Below are positions 63,014-64,000 of a stretch of DNA of 64,000 bases, piece after piece. A model generated the notes under the pieces. It saw only the letters and a program-made list of their open reading frames with translations. It did not search any database and had not been told where the DNA came from. Made by a program: the position numbers and the translations under genes. Within the stretch, counting starts at the first letter, position 1. Each line of letters starts with the position of its first letter. This DNA comes from Candidatus Poribacteria bacterium (GTDB lineage Bacteria > Poribacteria > WGA-4E > WGA-3G), in contig OY282374.1 in assembly GCA_958295815.1 (NCBI GenBank), positions 1,632,856 to 1,696,855 of the forward strand, read 5' to 3'.

Positions 63014-64000
63014 GTGAAAGGCGGAGATATTCTCATTGAATGCTTGAAAGCACAAGGGGTCTCAGCGGTTTTTGGAATGCCCGGCACCCAGAACATCCAA
63101 ATCTACGATGCTTTGCTACAACGTGGTGCTGGCACAATAGACCACTATCTCGTTCGGCATGAGTACGCAGCGACACAGATGGCGGACGGTTTTGCCCGCG
63201 CGACAGGAGAAGTCGGTGTTGCTATTACTGTACCGGGACCCGGTGCCAGCAATGCATCGACCGGAATCTTAGAGGCGTTCACTGACTGCGCACCTGTCCT
63301 GCTGATTACTGGACAGAGCGATTCCAGTCTCTATAGCAAACATCCGAGCAAGATGTTCCACGGATTAGATCAGATGCGGTTTTTTGAGTCGATCACCAAA
63401 TACTGTGCTATCGCCCACTCTGTCGCTGAGATCCCCGTTGTTGTCGAAAATGCCTTTAAAGCGATGCGCAGCGGAAGACCCGGACCCACAATGTTGGAAT
63501 TTCCCATGGACGTTGTCACGGGTGAAGGAGAGGTAAGAATTCCACCGCGTGTAGAACGCACCGAATTACCGCCGCCTGACGATGCAGATCTCAGCACCGC
63601 CGTTGAGACAATCCGTAACGCCAAGATGCCCCTAATCTTCGCCGGTTCTGCCATCTTCCACTCAAATGCCCGAAACGAGTTACGTCTCCTCGCCGAGAAA
63701 CTCAACGCACCTGTCATCGTCACACGCAATGGGAAAGGTGTTTTGTCGGAAGACCATCCGTTAGCACTGCAAATTTGCTACGGCTATCTCGGACGCGAAG
63801 CACTCGAACGTGCCGACTGTTTGATCGGCATCGGACCCCGATTTACCTCCATTGATACTCGAAATTGGAGTTTAGAACTGCCCCAACCCTTCATCCAAAT
63901 TGATGAAGATGCGGACGAGATTGGGCTTGAATATCCGTGTGATGTCGGTGTCGTCGGTGATTTGAGACTCACATTGCAGGCACTTATTGAAGATGTTGCC
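63014..64000 (+). CDS. Thiamine-diphosphate-dependent enzyme, acetolactate-synthase-like, partial
   Basis: 329 codons are seen; the C-terminal part lies beyond the window. The N-terminal TPP domain has GGDILIECLKAQGVSAVFGMPG and the activating Glu in LVRHEYAATQMADGFARATGEVGVAITVPGPGASNASTGILEAFTDCAPVLLITGQ. The central domain begins near 190 with LSTAVETIRNAKMPLIFAGS and KLNAPVIVTRNGKGVLSEDHP. This is the IlvB/oxalyl-CoA decarboxylase/benzoylformate-type superfamily; without the C-terminal PP domain the reaction cannot be settled. The start is GTG with AAGGAG about eight bases upstream. It may share a transcript with the ABC ATPase and the small ORF. Confidence 0.88.
   Translation, partial: MKGGDILIECLKAQGVSAVFGMPGTQNIQIYDALLQRGAGTIDHYLVRHEYAATQMADGFARATGEVGVAITVPGPGASNASTGILEAFTDCAPVLLITGQSDSSLYSKHPSKMFHGLDQMRFFESITKYCAIAHSVAEIPVVVENAFKAMRSGRPGPTMLEFPMDVVTGEGEVRIPPRVERTELPPPDDADLSTAVETIRNAKMPLIFAGSAIFHSNARNELRLLAEKLNAPVIVTRNGKGVLSEDHPLALQICYGYLGREALERADCLIGIGPRFTSIDTRNWSLELPQPFIQIDEDADEIGLEYPCDVGVVGDLRLTLQALIEDVA

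Overview
The window comes from a Gram-negative-type bacterium. It encodes a TonB-dependent receptor, an outer-membrane secretin with a type II secretion (T2SS) cluster, and many Sec signal peptides. The gene mix (SUMF1-like, CRTAC1/ASPIC-UnbV, many TPR, TolB-like and beta-propeller secreted proteins, a tryptophan-containing C-terminal tail shared by five secreted proteins, and many small palindromic intergenic repeats) most resembles Candidatus Poribacteria or a related uncultured lineage. That placement is inference from memory and needs marker-gene phylogeny. I see no rRNA, complete tRNA, CRISPR array or insertion sequence.

Layout. 1-4179 (minus): partial glycerophosphodiesterase, a secreted protein with the C-terminal tail, methyltransferase plus DUF2851, ThiE. 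4266-4901 (plus): GDSL esterase. 4949-9664 (minus): a six-gene operon with an ECF sigma factor, an FHA protein, an HExxH peptidase, a CvpA-like protein and two paralogous TPR membrane proteins behind a good sigma-70 promoter. 9964-14819: TruD, a ferredoxin fused to a membrane domain, BioA, an acidic membrane-anchored protein. 15087-19293 (minus): secreted beta-propeller and SpoIVB-type S55 peptidase. 19669-24348 (plus): glpK, sensor kinase and sigma-54 activator in one run. 24362-29689: rhodanese, TonB receptor, a terpene cyclase and a glycosyltransferase. 29761-33521 (minus): four consecutive secreted proteins that all end in the same tail. 34012-38724: SUMF1-like, CRTAC1-like, TPR protein. 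38742-52473 (minus): T2SS genes in the order E-F-G-H-I-J-K-L-M-D. 52750-57806 (minus): HEAT-repeat protein, DUF3352-like protein, sodium/solute symporter with its small subunit. 58083-64000: GmhA, a PIN-domain gene apparently fused to its partner, ABC permease and ATPase, a 44-residue ORF and a partial TPP-dependent enzyme.

Most interesting points. (1) Five signal-peptide proteins share a C-terminal tail with consensus VE(A/P)xxK(L/V/I)xTTW(G/A)x(L/I)K ending within 0-3 residues of the C terminus. It looks like an undescribed sorting or processing signal, and a T2SS lies about 5 kb from the four-gene cluster. (2) The T2SS is atypical: a secretin with about six N1-like modules, a very long GspM, a GspK with ComEA-like helix-hairpin-helix modules, and no GspC or prepilin peptidase seen. 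(3) The ECF sigma/FHA/peptidase/CvpA/TPR operon is unfamiliar to me. (4) Two families of short intergenic elements recur: palindromes with covarying stems, and about 125-bp elements bounded by heptanucleotide repeats.

All identifications are from reading the sequence by eye; no database search was run.
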